Source: an uncultured Macromonas sp. (GTDB lineage: Bacteria; Pseudomonadota; Gammaproteobacteria; Burkholderiales; Burkholderiaceae). Taken from it: 10,301 nucleotides of DNA. How positions within the stretch are numbered: position 1 is the first letter of the stretch; every line of letters begins with the position of its first letter. Position numbers and translations under genes: made by a program. The notes beneath the pieces were generated by a model. The model was not told the DNA's origin and did not search any database. It saw only the letters and a list, made by a program, of their open reading frames with translations. Positions 1 to 9,509 of the stretch are shown here, piece after piece. The DNA lies in assembly GCA_946481585.1 (NCBI GenBank), contig CAMLOF010000088.1, positions 1-10,301 of the forward strand, in the 5' to 3' direction.

Positions 1-3497
<3,497 letters not shown>

Positions 3498-3530
3498 TGG
3501 TCAAGACCCTGCGCGAGCGGGGTAGGTGAC

Positions 3531-3572
3531 CAAAACCCCCGTCTGGTGTGAGCCAGGCGGGGGTTTTGTTTT
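3531..3572 (+). terminator. Rho-independent terminator of rpoC
   Basis: A 16-bp stem (3531-3546 with 3553-3568, containing one G.U wobble) encloses a 6-base loop, TGTGAG. The lower stem is C5 paired with G5, flanked by A4/T4, and the 3' side runs into TTTTGTTTT (3564-3572). It begins 33 bases after the rpoC stop. It should end the rpoBC transcription unit and separate it from lemA. The 3' T-run lies on the + strand; on the reverse strand the flanking A-run of the stem also becomes a T-run, so weak bidirectional action is possible. Confidence 0.93.
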
Positions 3573-3588
3573 GGGCTGCGGTAAAGTC

Positions 3589-3623
3589 GCAACCGGGTGC
3601 GGGCAGTCGGCCGCAAGGGTTGC
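3589..3623 (+). repeat. Imperfect inverted repeat / leader hairpin upstream of lemA
   Basis: GCAACC (3589-3594) pairs with GGTTGC (3618-3623). Inside it TGCGG (3598-3602) pairs with CCGCA (3611-3615) around an 8-base loop, with a small GGG/AG internal loop between the two stems. The structure ends 10 bases before the lemA Shine-Dalgarno sequence. It may be a structured 5' leader affecting translation, or a protein-binding dyad. It has no T-tract, so it is not a terminator. The pairing is seen directly; any function is inferred. Confidence 0.5.
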
Positions 3624-3633
3624 ATACCGAGAC

Positions 3634-3638
3634 AGGAG
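3634..3638 (+). promoter_or_regulatory. Ribosome binding site of lemA
   Basis: AGGAG lies 5 bases before the ATG at 3644. It decides the start. The frame is open back to a GTG at 3548, but that codon lies in the terminator loop and the extra 32 residues look unlike a LemA protein. Confidence 0.85.
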
Positions 3639-3643
3639 TGAAC

Positions 3644-4237
3644 ATGGGCATGTTCTTTTGGGTATTGCTGGGGGCTGTGGCCGTCGTCGTCTTCTGGGCG
3701 GTGGGGGCGTACAACCGGTTGATGCGTTTGAAGACCCAGGTGGCCAACGCCTTTGGGCAGATAGACGTACAACTGAAGCGCCGATACGACCTGATCCCGA
3801 ACCTGGTGGAAGTGGCGCGCAAGTACATGGCGCACGAAGCACGGACGCTGGAGGCGGTGATTGCCGCGCGCAACCAGGCCAGTACGGCGGAGCAGAAGGC
3901 CGCTGCGAGCCCCTTGAGCTCTGCTGCCCTGGGTGCGTTGGCTGGTGCCGAACAGGCATTGGGTGGTGCCCTGGGCAGGTTGTTTGCGGTGGTGGAAGAC
4001 TACCCCGCGCTCAAGGCAGATGAAACACTGCGGGACCTGAGCGAGGAGTTGACCCATACCGAGAACCGGGTCGGGTTTGCACGTCAGGCCTACAACGATC
4101 AGGTGTTGGAATACAACCAGGCCGCCATGCATTTCCCTACGCTCATCGTTGCGCGGATGCTGGGTTTTCAGCCGTTGGAGATGCTGGCATCGACCCAGAG
4201 CGAGGAGGAGCGTCAGGCTCCCCGCGTGGAGCTCTGA
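3644..4237 (+). CDS. lemA: LemA family membrane protein
   Basis: LemA proteins are small, mostly helical proteins anchored in the cytoplasmic membrane by one N-terminal segment. Their biochemical role is not settled, but they are often encoded next to M48 peptidases, as here. The 197-residue product has the expected size. It has a hydrophobic segment at about residues 4-22, then the family signature YNRLMRLKTQVANAFGQIDV followed by QLKRRYDLIPNLVEVARKYM, and long helical stretches. The C-terminal family block includes YPALKADETLRDL and TENRVGFARQAYNDQVLEYN, and the end (SEEERQAPRVEL) is also typical. The start at ATG 3644 is set by AGGAG at 3634; a second ATG two codons later (3650) is less well spaced. 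It is the first gene after the rpoC terminator and thus probably the first of the lemA-to-ntrX cluster. I see no convincing promoter in the 71 bases between terminator and gene. Family assignment is secure; molecular function is not known. Confidence 0.95.
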   Translation: MGMFFWVLLGAVAVVVFWAVGAYNRLMRLKTQVANAFGQIDVQLKRRYDLIPNLVEVARKYMAHEARTLEAVIAARNQASTAEQKAAASPLSSAALGALAGAEQALGGALGRLFAVVEDYPALKADETLRDLSEELTHTENRVGFARQAYNDQVLEYNQAAMHFPTLIVARMLGFQPLEMLASTQSEEERQAPRVEL

Positions 4238-4252
4238 CGGCTAACGGCAGTC

Positions 4253-5272
4253 ATGCGTTTTTTTGAGTTCCAGAGGGATGCGCGCGGCCAGACGCGTCGC
4301 TTGCTGTTCTGGTTTGCCGTCATGGTGCTGGCATTGGTGCTTCTCATCAATGCTGTGCTGGCACTGGCCTGGACGCTGACTTGGGGTGGTGCATTTGGTT
4401 TTCCGCGATATTTCTTCCTGGTCAACACGGGCGTGACGCTGCTTTTTGTGCTCGGAGGCTGGTGGGTGGAGACCTCGAACCTGCAAGGTGGTGGCGTGGC
4501 GCTGGCGCAGCGGCTGGGCGCACGCGAGGTGCGGCCAAGCGGTAACCCGGACGAACAGCGCTTCGCCAACGTGGTGCAGGAGCTTTCCATTGCCGCGGGA
4601 ATGCGTGCGCCACAAGCCATGGTTTTGCCGCGTGAAGACGGCATCAACGCCTTTGCCACCGGCTGGGATGTGGATGACGCCGTGGTGGCCGTGACTCGAG
4701 GCGCCCTAGAGGGGTTGACCCGCGAAGAGATGCAGGGCTTGGTGGCGCACGAACTCAGCCATATCCGTGAAGGTGATACACGTCTGAACATGCGCCTGGC
4801 GGGCATGGTGTTTGGTTTGGAAATGATTTACCGACTGGGGCAGAGTCTGATGGCGCCAGATGAGAAAGGACGCCGCCATCTGGCGACCCTGCTTGGGGTG
4901 GCGATCATGGCGGTAGGGTGGCTGGGATGGTTGGCGGGGCATGCTCTGCAGGCGGCAGTGTCGCGCCAGAGGGAATTCCTGGCCGACGCGCGAGCCGTGC
5001 AGTGGACACGCAACCGCGAGGGCTTGGGGCGTGTGCTGCGCAAGGCGCTGGGGCAGTCTGCCGGGGATGACGACTCGTCCTCAGGGATGGGCAACCCGCT
5101 GGTGCAGCACATGCTGCTGGTATCGGCCGAGAGTGGGCGTTGGGGCCGTTGGCTGGACTCCCATCCTCCGCTCACCCAGCGCATTGAACGTATTTACGGT
5201 GGCAAGATGCCTGCGCTGCAGGCGCGGGCCGGACGAGAGGATTTGAATGACGCATCAAGCGCCGCTGTCTGA
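4253..5272 (+). CDS. M48 family membrane zinc metallopeptidase (HtpX-like)
   Basis: This is a predicted integral-membrane zinc endopeptidase of the Ste24/HtpX (M48) superfamily, 339 residues. The zinc motif HELSH is at 166-170 (His166, Glu167, His170). The third ligand is Glu241 in the EFLADARA motif, and the family-typical SHPPLTQRIERI block is near the C-terminus. Hydrophobic segments lie at about 18-45, 53-72 and 213-236, so the catalytic domain should face the cytoplasm next to the membrane. The N-terminus MRFFEFQRDARGQTRRLL resembles the LemA-associated branch of M48 rather than E. coli HtpX itself, so I give no symbol. The gene starts 15 bases after lemA with no strong Shine-Dalgarno, suggesting coupling to lemA translation, and its last 26 bases overlap rsmB. 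Family role: quality control of membrane proteins; the substrate here is unknown. A run of seven T (4258-4264) occupies codons 2-4. Confidence 0.94.
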   Translation: MRFFEFQRDARGQTRRLLFWFAVMVLALVLLINAVLALAWTLTWGGAFGFPRYFFLVNTGVTLLFVLGGWWVETSNLQGGGVALAQRLGAREVRPSGNPDEQRFANVVQELSIAAGMRAPQAMVLPREDGINAFATGWDVDDAVVAVTRGALEGLTREEMQGLVAHELSHIREGDTRLNMRLAGMVFGLEMIYRLGQSLMAPDEKGRRHLATLLGVAIMAVGWLGWLAGHALQAAVSRQREFLADARAVQWTRNREGLGRVLRKALGQSAGDDDSSSGMGNPLVQHMLLVSAESGRWGRWLDSHPPLTQRIERIYGGKMPALQARAGREDLNDASSAAV

Positions 5273-6578
5273 ACAGCTGGCATGGACCGCGCGTACCTTG
5301 GCTGCTGTGCAGCAGGGCGCTTCACTCAATGACGCACTGCCCAAGGTGCCCGGGCCGCTCAGGCCGGGGGTTCAAGCGTTGACATTTCATGCGTTGCGCC
5401 ACGCTGGGCAGGCTGCCGCTCTGCTGGAGCTGTTGGCGGAGCGTGCCCCCCAGGCCTTGGTGGGTGCATTGTTGCGGGCAGCGTTGCCCCTGTTGCTGGA
5501 CGAAAGCAGTGATGGCGTGCGCTATGCGCCGCATACCGTGGTGGACCAGTGCGTGCTTGCCCTGGGGCTGCTGAAGTTGCCGAGGTCGGCGTCGGGGTTC
5601 GTGAATGCGTGCCTGCGGCGTTTCCTTCGCGAAAAAGACGATCTGCTGGCTGAGTTGCAAGACGACATGGTGGCGCGCTGGAACCATCCCTTCTGGTGGA
5701 TCAAGCAGTTGCGGCGCGACCACCCCCTGCATTGGCAAGCCATACTGGAGGCAAACAACCGACCAGCCCCCATGACCTTGCGCGTGAACCGCAGGCGTCA
5801 GGGGCGCGACGCTTACCTGGCGTTGTTGCAGTCGCAGGGCATGGGTGGCCAGCCAGTGGGTGAAGACGGCATTGCGCTTGAGCGGCCGCAACCGGTAGAA
5901 AAGCTGCCTGGCTGGCATGAAGGTTGGGTGTCTGTGCAGGACGCCGCGGCACAGTTGGCTGCGCCGTTGTTGCTGGGTGGCGCAGCGTTGCCCCCATCTG
6001 CTCGCGTGCTTGATGCCTGCGCGGCACCCGGCGGCAAGACTGCTCACTTGCTTGAGTGCGCCGACCTGGATGTTTTGGCTCTCGACGTGGATGCCAAGCG
6101 CTGTGAGCGCATCCACGACAACCTGGAGCGTCTGGGCTTGCGTGCCGAGGTCCGCGCAGCAGACGCTGGCGAACCTGCTCGTTGGTGGGATGGCCGCCTG
6201 TTCGATGCCATTTTGCTGGATGCACCATGCACCGCGTCTGGCATTGTGCGGCGCCACCCAGACGTTCGCTGGTTGCGTCGCCCGGCGGACGTCACGCAGC
6301 TTGCAGCTCAACAGGCACGCCTGCTTGAGGCCTTGTGGCCCCTGGTGAAGCCAGGAGGCCGCCTGCTCTACTGCACTTGCTCCGTTTTCAAAGCCGAGGG
6401 TGATGAGCAGATCTCTGCCTTTCTTGCGCGTCACACCGATGCCCACGCGCTACCTGCCCCCGGCCATCTGTTGCCGGGCAGCGCCGCAGAGCCTGTAAAG
6501 TCAGCGATCAACGACAATCCGTCGGGTGGAATGGATGGCTTCTATTACGCTCTGCTGCAAAAAACGCCTCAGGCCTGA
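5247..6578 (+). CDS. rsmB: 16S rRNA (cytosine(967)-C(5))-methyltransferase
   Basis: RsmB transfers a methyl group from S-adenosylmethionine to C5 of cytosine 967 of 16S rRNA. The 443-residue product (E. coli about 429) has an N-terminal NusB-like RNA-binding domain (about 1-150) and a C-terminal Rossmann methyltransferase domain. The SAM-binding motif LDACAAPGGK begins near residue 255, and an acidic ribose-binding segment LALDVDAKR follows. The two family cysteines are present: Cys328 in DAPCTASGIVRRHPD, and Cys378 in YCTCS, the nucleophile by homology to E. coli Cys375. The C-terminus ends in the usual GGMDGFYYALLQ. The start at ATG 5247 has GAGAGG (5235-5240) six bases upstream and lies inside the end of the M48 gene, giving a 26-base overlap. 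In E. coli rsmB is next to fmt and def; here it sits between an envelope peptidase and a two-component system, an arrangement I associate with Burkholderiales. Confidence 0.96.
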   Translation: MTHQAPLSEQLAWTARTLAAVQQGASLNDALPKVPGPLRPGVQALTFHALRHAGQAAALLELLAERAPQALVGALLRAALPLLLDESSDGVRYAPHTVVDQCVLALGLLKLPRSASGFVNACLRRFLREKDDLLAELQDDMVARWNHPFWWIKQLRRDHPLHWQAILEANNRPAPMTLRVNRRRQGRDAYLALLQSQGMGGQPVGEDGIALERPQPVEKLPGWHEGWVSVQDAAAQLAAPLLLGGAALPPSARVLDACAAPGGKTAHLLECADLDVLALDVDAKRCERIHDNLERLGLRAEVRAADAGEPARWWDGRLFDAILLDAPCTASGIVRRHPDVRWLRRPADVTQLAAQQARLLEALWPLVKPGGRLLYCTCSVFKAEGDEQISAFLARHTDAHALPAPGHLLPGSAAEPVKSAINDNPSGGMDGFYYALLQKTPQA

Positions 6579-7212
6579 CGGCCAGAAGGGCAGCGCCATT
6601 GCCGCTTTGCGGCAAGTGGCCGTTTGGCTTGGCTTGTGGCTTTGCCTGGGGTTGTTTGCGGCGCACGCTGCGGCTGACAGCGCCTCAGCCGATTCGCCGC
6701 GCGTGGAAGTCGAGCGTGTGACCGATGGCGTGTACCTTACAGCCCGGCTGCCTTTTTCTCTACCCGAAGGCATGGACGAAGCCCTTCACAAAGGCGTGCC
6801 GCTGCATTTTGTCTGGCAAGCCGAAGTGCTGCGCCCGCGCTGGTACTGGTCAGACCAAAAAATCAACAGTGTCAACCGGGTGGTCCGCCTTGCGTACCAA
6901 CCCTTGACGCGACGCTGGCGCTTGAGTGTCTCGTCTGGGCTGCCGGGTGATGCTGGAGTCGTCAACGCCTTGCATCAGAACGTAGACACGCTGCAGGAAG
7001 CGCTTGCCATCGTGACCCGCGTGTCCAACTGGAGGGTGGCTGAAGGCGCTGCTCTGGCCTCTGATACCGCGTATCGAGTGCAATTGCGCTTCAGGCTGGA
7101 CGCAGGGCTTCTGCCGCGTACCTTCCAGATTGGCGTTCCTGGCCGCGACGATTGGCGGGTTGACTTTCTGCAGGTTCTTAACGTTCCTCCGCTGGGGGAA
7201 GCTCAGCCATGA
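6535..7212 (+). CDS. DUF4390 domain protein, probably exported; start uncertain
   Basis: This protein of unknown function matches my memory of the DUF4390 family. Recognisable blocks are LHFVWQAEVLRPRWYWSDQK, VVRLAYQPLTRRWRLS and VQLRFRLDAGLLPRTFQIGV. A hydrophobic stretch VAVWLGLWLCLGLFAAHAAA gives a signal peptide or membrane anchor with likely cleavage after AHA/AAA, so the mature protein should be outside the cytoplasmic membrane. From ATG 6535 it has 225 residues and overlaps rsmB by 44 bases; GGGTGGA (6524-6530) could be its ribosome site. Alternatives are GTG 6526 (three codons longer), TTG 6607 or GTG 6616 (a compact signal peptide but poorly placed ribosome sites), or a non-standard ATT 6598 placed 7 bases after AGAAGGG (6584-6590). 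The stop overlaps the kinase start (ATGA), so the two are probably made together. A role as an extracytoplasmic partner of the kinase is inference only. Confidence 0.85.
   Translation: MASITLCCKKRLRPDGQKGSAIAALRQVAVWLGLWLCLGLFAAHAAADSASADSPRVEVERVTDGVYLTARLPFSLPEGMDEALHKGVPLHFVWQAEVLRPRWYWSDQKINSVNRVVRLAYQPLTRRWRLSVSSGLPGDAGVVNALHQNVDTLQEALAIVTRVSNWRVAEGAALASDTAYRVQLRFRLDAGLLPRTFQIGVPGRDDWRVDFLQVLNVPPLGEAQP
6599..6615 (+). repeat. Perfect 7-bp hairpin inside the start region of the DUF4390 gene
   Basis: TTGCCGC (6599-6605) and GCGGCAA (6609-6615) form a perfect stem with a TTT loop. It begins 20 bases after the rsmB stop codon and just downstream of a Shine-Dalgarno-like AGAAGGG (6584-6590). 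No T-run follows, so it is not an intrinsic terminator. It could stabilise the rsmB 3' end or shield the candidate downstream starts of the DUF4390 gene. In GC-rich DNA a chance occurrence is possible. Confidence 0.45.
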
Positions 7213-9479
7213 GCGTGCAGACGCCTGTCTGGCGAACCAAGCCAGCCACCCGCTGGGCCGTCGGGCTGGGCCTGGTCTTCATGGCCGGTGTGGCCATGGT
7301 GCTGTTCTTTTTGCTCACCCTGGCCACCGACCAAAAGTCCTTCTACGAAGGCAACTACACCCGTCTGGTGCTGGTGAACGTGGCCGTTGCAGCGGTGCTG
7401 CTGTTGGTGATCCTCTGGTTCTCGGTTCGACTGGCCGTTCGATTGAAGCGCAAGCGCTTTGGCAGCAGGCTTTTGCTCAAGCTGGCTGCGATCTTCGGGT
7501 TGGTGGGCTTTTTGCCCGGGCTTCTCATCTACACGGTGTCCTACCAATTTGTGTCACGCTCGATCGAATCGTGGTTTGACGTGCGTGTCGAGACGGCTTT
7601 GTCTGCTGGCCTCAACCTGGGCCGCTCCACCTTGGACACACTGGCCGCAGACTTGGCCAGCAAGACCCGGGCGGCGGCCAGCGCGTTGGGGGGAACGAGC
7701 GATGCCTCTGCCGGTTTGGCCTTGGAGCGGCTGCGTGAACAATTGCAGGCCAGCAACGTGGTGTTGTGGAGCCACGCCGGGCAGGCAATTGCAAGTGCGG
7801 GGGAGTCGCGTTTTGAACTGAGCCCCGCGCGTCCAAGCGTTGCCCAGATGCGTCAGGTGCGCAACCAGCGTGTTGTCTTCAGCGTGGAAGGCGTGGAGGA
7901 GCTTGAAACGCTGCCCGATCCGAAGGCGTTGCTCGACATGCCCTCGGAAAAGCTGCCCAAGATCCAGGTGCTGGCGTTGGTGCAACCATCCAACTTCGGA
8001 TTCGGTGGTGACGCGCGCGTGCTCCAAGTCAGCGCGCCCTTGCCGGCGGCTCTCTTGGCCGATGCCCTTGCTGTGCAACAGGCGCACCGTGAGTACCAGG
8101 AGCGGGCGCTGGCCCGTGACGGTCTGCGCAGCATGTACATAGGTACATTGACCTTGGCCCTGTTTCTGGCCGTGTTTGGCGCGGTGCTGCTTGCCGTTTT
8201 GTTGGGCAACCAGCTGGTTCGCCCACTGCTGGTGCTGGCCGAGGGTATGCGCGACGTGGCCCGAGGAGACCTGACTCCCAAGGTTTCCCTGCCAGCCAGG
8301 GACGAACTGGCTGGCCTGACCCGGACGTTTGCGCACATGACGCAGGAACTGGCCGACGCCAGGCAGGCCGTCCAGCAGGGCATGGCGCAGGTGGACGCAG
8401 CCCGCTCGAACCTTCAGACCCTTTTGGACAACCTGACTGCTGGCGTGGTGGTGCTGGACGCCGACTTGCACATCATCAGCTCCAACCCTGGCGCTACCCG
8501 CATTCTGCGTGCACCGCTTGCTGCACATCTGGGGCACGCCTTGCGCACGGTGCCCGGCTTGGAAAATTTCGGGCTCTGGGTTGCGCAGCAGTTCGAACGT
8601 TTCACGGCCGGGCTGGCGGTGACCGAAGATGGTCACTGGCAACAATCCTTCGAATTGCATGCGGGTGATCGCGATGCCATGCACGCTACCAGCCTGGTGA
8701 CGTTGATCGCTCGTGGCGCACTGCTGCCCAATGGCGAGCGGCTTCTGGTGTTTGACGACGTGTCAGAAATCATCTCTGCGCAAAGGGCCCAGGCATGGGG
8801 CGAAGTGGCTCGACGGCTGGCGCACGAAATCAAGAACCCACTCACCCCCATTCAGTTGTCTGCCGAGCGGCTGGCCATGAAGCTGGAGCCCAAGCTGGAG
8901 GGCGGTGACCTTGCCATTTTGAACAAGTCCGTGAAGACGATCGTGGACCAGGTGGATGCCATGAAGCGTCTGGTCAACGAGTTCCGCGATTACGCGCGTT
9001 TGCCGGGCGCCCAGTTGGTGCCCCTGGACCTGAATGCACTGGTCACGGACATTGTTGGCATATACGACGCTTCCGAAGTGCCCGTACGGCTAGACCTTGA
9101 TACGGCTTGCCCGCAGGTGGCCGCCGATGCACAACAGGTGCGCCAGGTGGTGCACAACCTGGTGCAGAACGCGCAGGATGCCACGCCCCCAGGCGGTGCA
9201 CCGGTTCTGTTGCAGACCCGCGTGTCGGAAAGTGGGCGTTGGGTTCGCCTGCACGTGCTCGACAGTGGCCCAGGTTTTGCTGATTCCATTTTGAAGCGAG
9301 CCTTCGAGCCATACGTGACGACCAAGAGCAAAGGTACGGGGCTGGGGCTGGCGGTGGTCAAGAAGATCATGGATGAGCACGGAGGCCGGGTGGACCTTGC
9401 TCAACGGACCGAAAGTGGAAGGGTGTGCGGCGCGCAAGTGTCGCTATCATTCAAGGTTGCAAATACGCAACAGAGTTGA
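7209..9479 (+). CDS. ntrY: NtrY-like membrane sensor histidine kinase
   Basis: This is a 756-residue sensor kinase of the NtrY class, which autophosphorylates on histidine and passes phosphate to the neighbouring regulator. Order of parts: three hydrophobic segments (about 17-39, 53-76, 88-111), an extracytoplasmic region (about 112-308), a fourth membrane segment (about 310-334), HAMP (about 335-388), PAS (about 400-515), then dimerisation and ATPase domains. The H-box is LAHEIKNPLTPIQLSAERL with His539. The N-box is VHNLVQNAQDA with Asn654, the G1 box is DSGPGF from Asp685, the F-box is FEPYVTTKSK, and the G2 box is GTGLGLA (709-715). All catalytic motifs are intact. The start at ATG 7209 overlaps the DUF4390 stop by four bases and has GGGGGAA (7194-7200) 8 bases upstream. 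ntrX follows after 30 bases. NtrY proteins have been tied to nitrogen or redox/respiratory control in other bacteria; the signal here is unknown. Confidence 0.93.
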   Translation: MSVQTPVWRTKPATRWAVGLGLVFMAGVAMVLFFLLTLATDQKSFYEGNYTRLVLVNVAVAAVLLLVILWFSVRLAVRLKRKRFGSRLLLKLAAIFGLVGFLPGLLIYTVSYQFVSRSIESWFDVRVETALSAGLNLGRSTLDTLAADLASKTRAAASALGGTSDASAGLALERLREQLQASNVVLWSHAGQAIASAGESRFELSPARPSVAQMRQVRNQRVVFSVEGVEELETLPDPKALLDMPSEKLPKIQVLALVQPSNFGFGGDARVLQVSAPLPAALLADALAVQQAHREYQERALARDGLRSMYIGTLTLALFLAVFGAVLLAVLLGNQLVRPLLVLAEGMRDVARGDLTPKVSLPARDELAGLTRTFAHMTQELADARQAVQQGMAQVDAARSNLQTLLDNLTAGVVVLDADLHIISSNPGATRILRAPLAAHLGHALRTVPGLENFGLWVAQQFERFTAGLAVTEDGHWQQSFELHAGDRDAMHATSLVTLIARGALLPNGERLLVFDDVSEIISAQRAQAWGEVARRLAHEIKNPLTPIQLSAERLAMKLEPKLEGGDLAILNKSVKTIVDQVDAMKRLVNEFRDYARLPGAQLVPLDLNALVTDIVGIYDASEVPVRLDLDTACPQVAADAQQVRQVVHNLVQNAQDATPPGGAPVLLQTRVSESGRWVRLHVLDSGPGFADSILKRAFEPYVTTKSKGTGLGLAVVKKIMDEHGGRVDLAQRTESGRVCGAQVSLSFKVANTQQS

Positions 9480-9506
9480 GCCGATCAGAGAGGACGGAAG
9501 CGCAAC
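9445..9506 (+). promoter_or_regulatory. Candidate ntrX promoter and operator cluster (GTTGC/GCAAC half-sites)
   Basis: A -10-like TATCAT (9445-9450, five of six consensus bases) is followed by a dense set of related dyads: CAAGGTTG (9452-9459), GTTGC-N6-GCAAC (9456-9471) and CAAC-AGA-GTTG (9468-9478). A further GCAAC lies at 9502-9506, just before the ntrX start. The first three overlap the last codons of ntrY. No good -35 is visible. From memory, alphaproteobacterial NtrX binds a CAA-N3-5-TTG motif, and CAACAGAGTTG fits that with N5. An autoregulatory operator is therefore plausible but unproven. Confidence 0.35.
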
Positions 9507-9509
9507 GTC

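Noticed and set aside
3582..3587. TAAAGT as a -10 box for lemA.
   Set aside because: Only four of six consensus bases match and no -35 lies at 16-18 bases upstream, where the terminator stem is. It could still be used, but I cannot support it.
3548..3643. Possible 32-residue N-terminal extension of LemA from GTG 3548.
   Set aside because: The codon sits in the loop of the rpoC terminator, has no ribosome site, and the extension does not resemble LemA proteins; ATG 3644 has AGGAG at proper spacing.
5322..6446. Long - strand open frame (374 codons) antisense to rsmB.
   Set aside because: The composition (rich in Gln, His, Arg, Cys) is that of a reverse shadow, and the sense frame carries all RsmB motifs.
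6558..6565. C-A6-C run near the end of rsmB as a frameshift site fusing RsmB to DUF4390.
   Set aside because: A -1 slip does not enter the DUF4390 frame (that frame is +1), and RsmB already ends at its normal family C-terminus.
7554..8684. Long - strand open frame (376 codons) antisense to ntrY.
   Set aside because: Same reasoning: low-complexity Gln/His/Arg-rich shadow of a kinase gene with intact motifs on the + strand.
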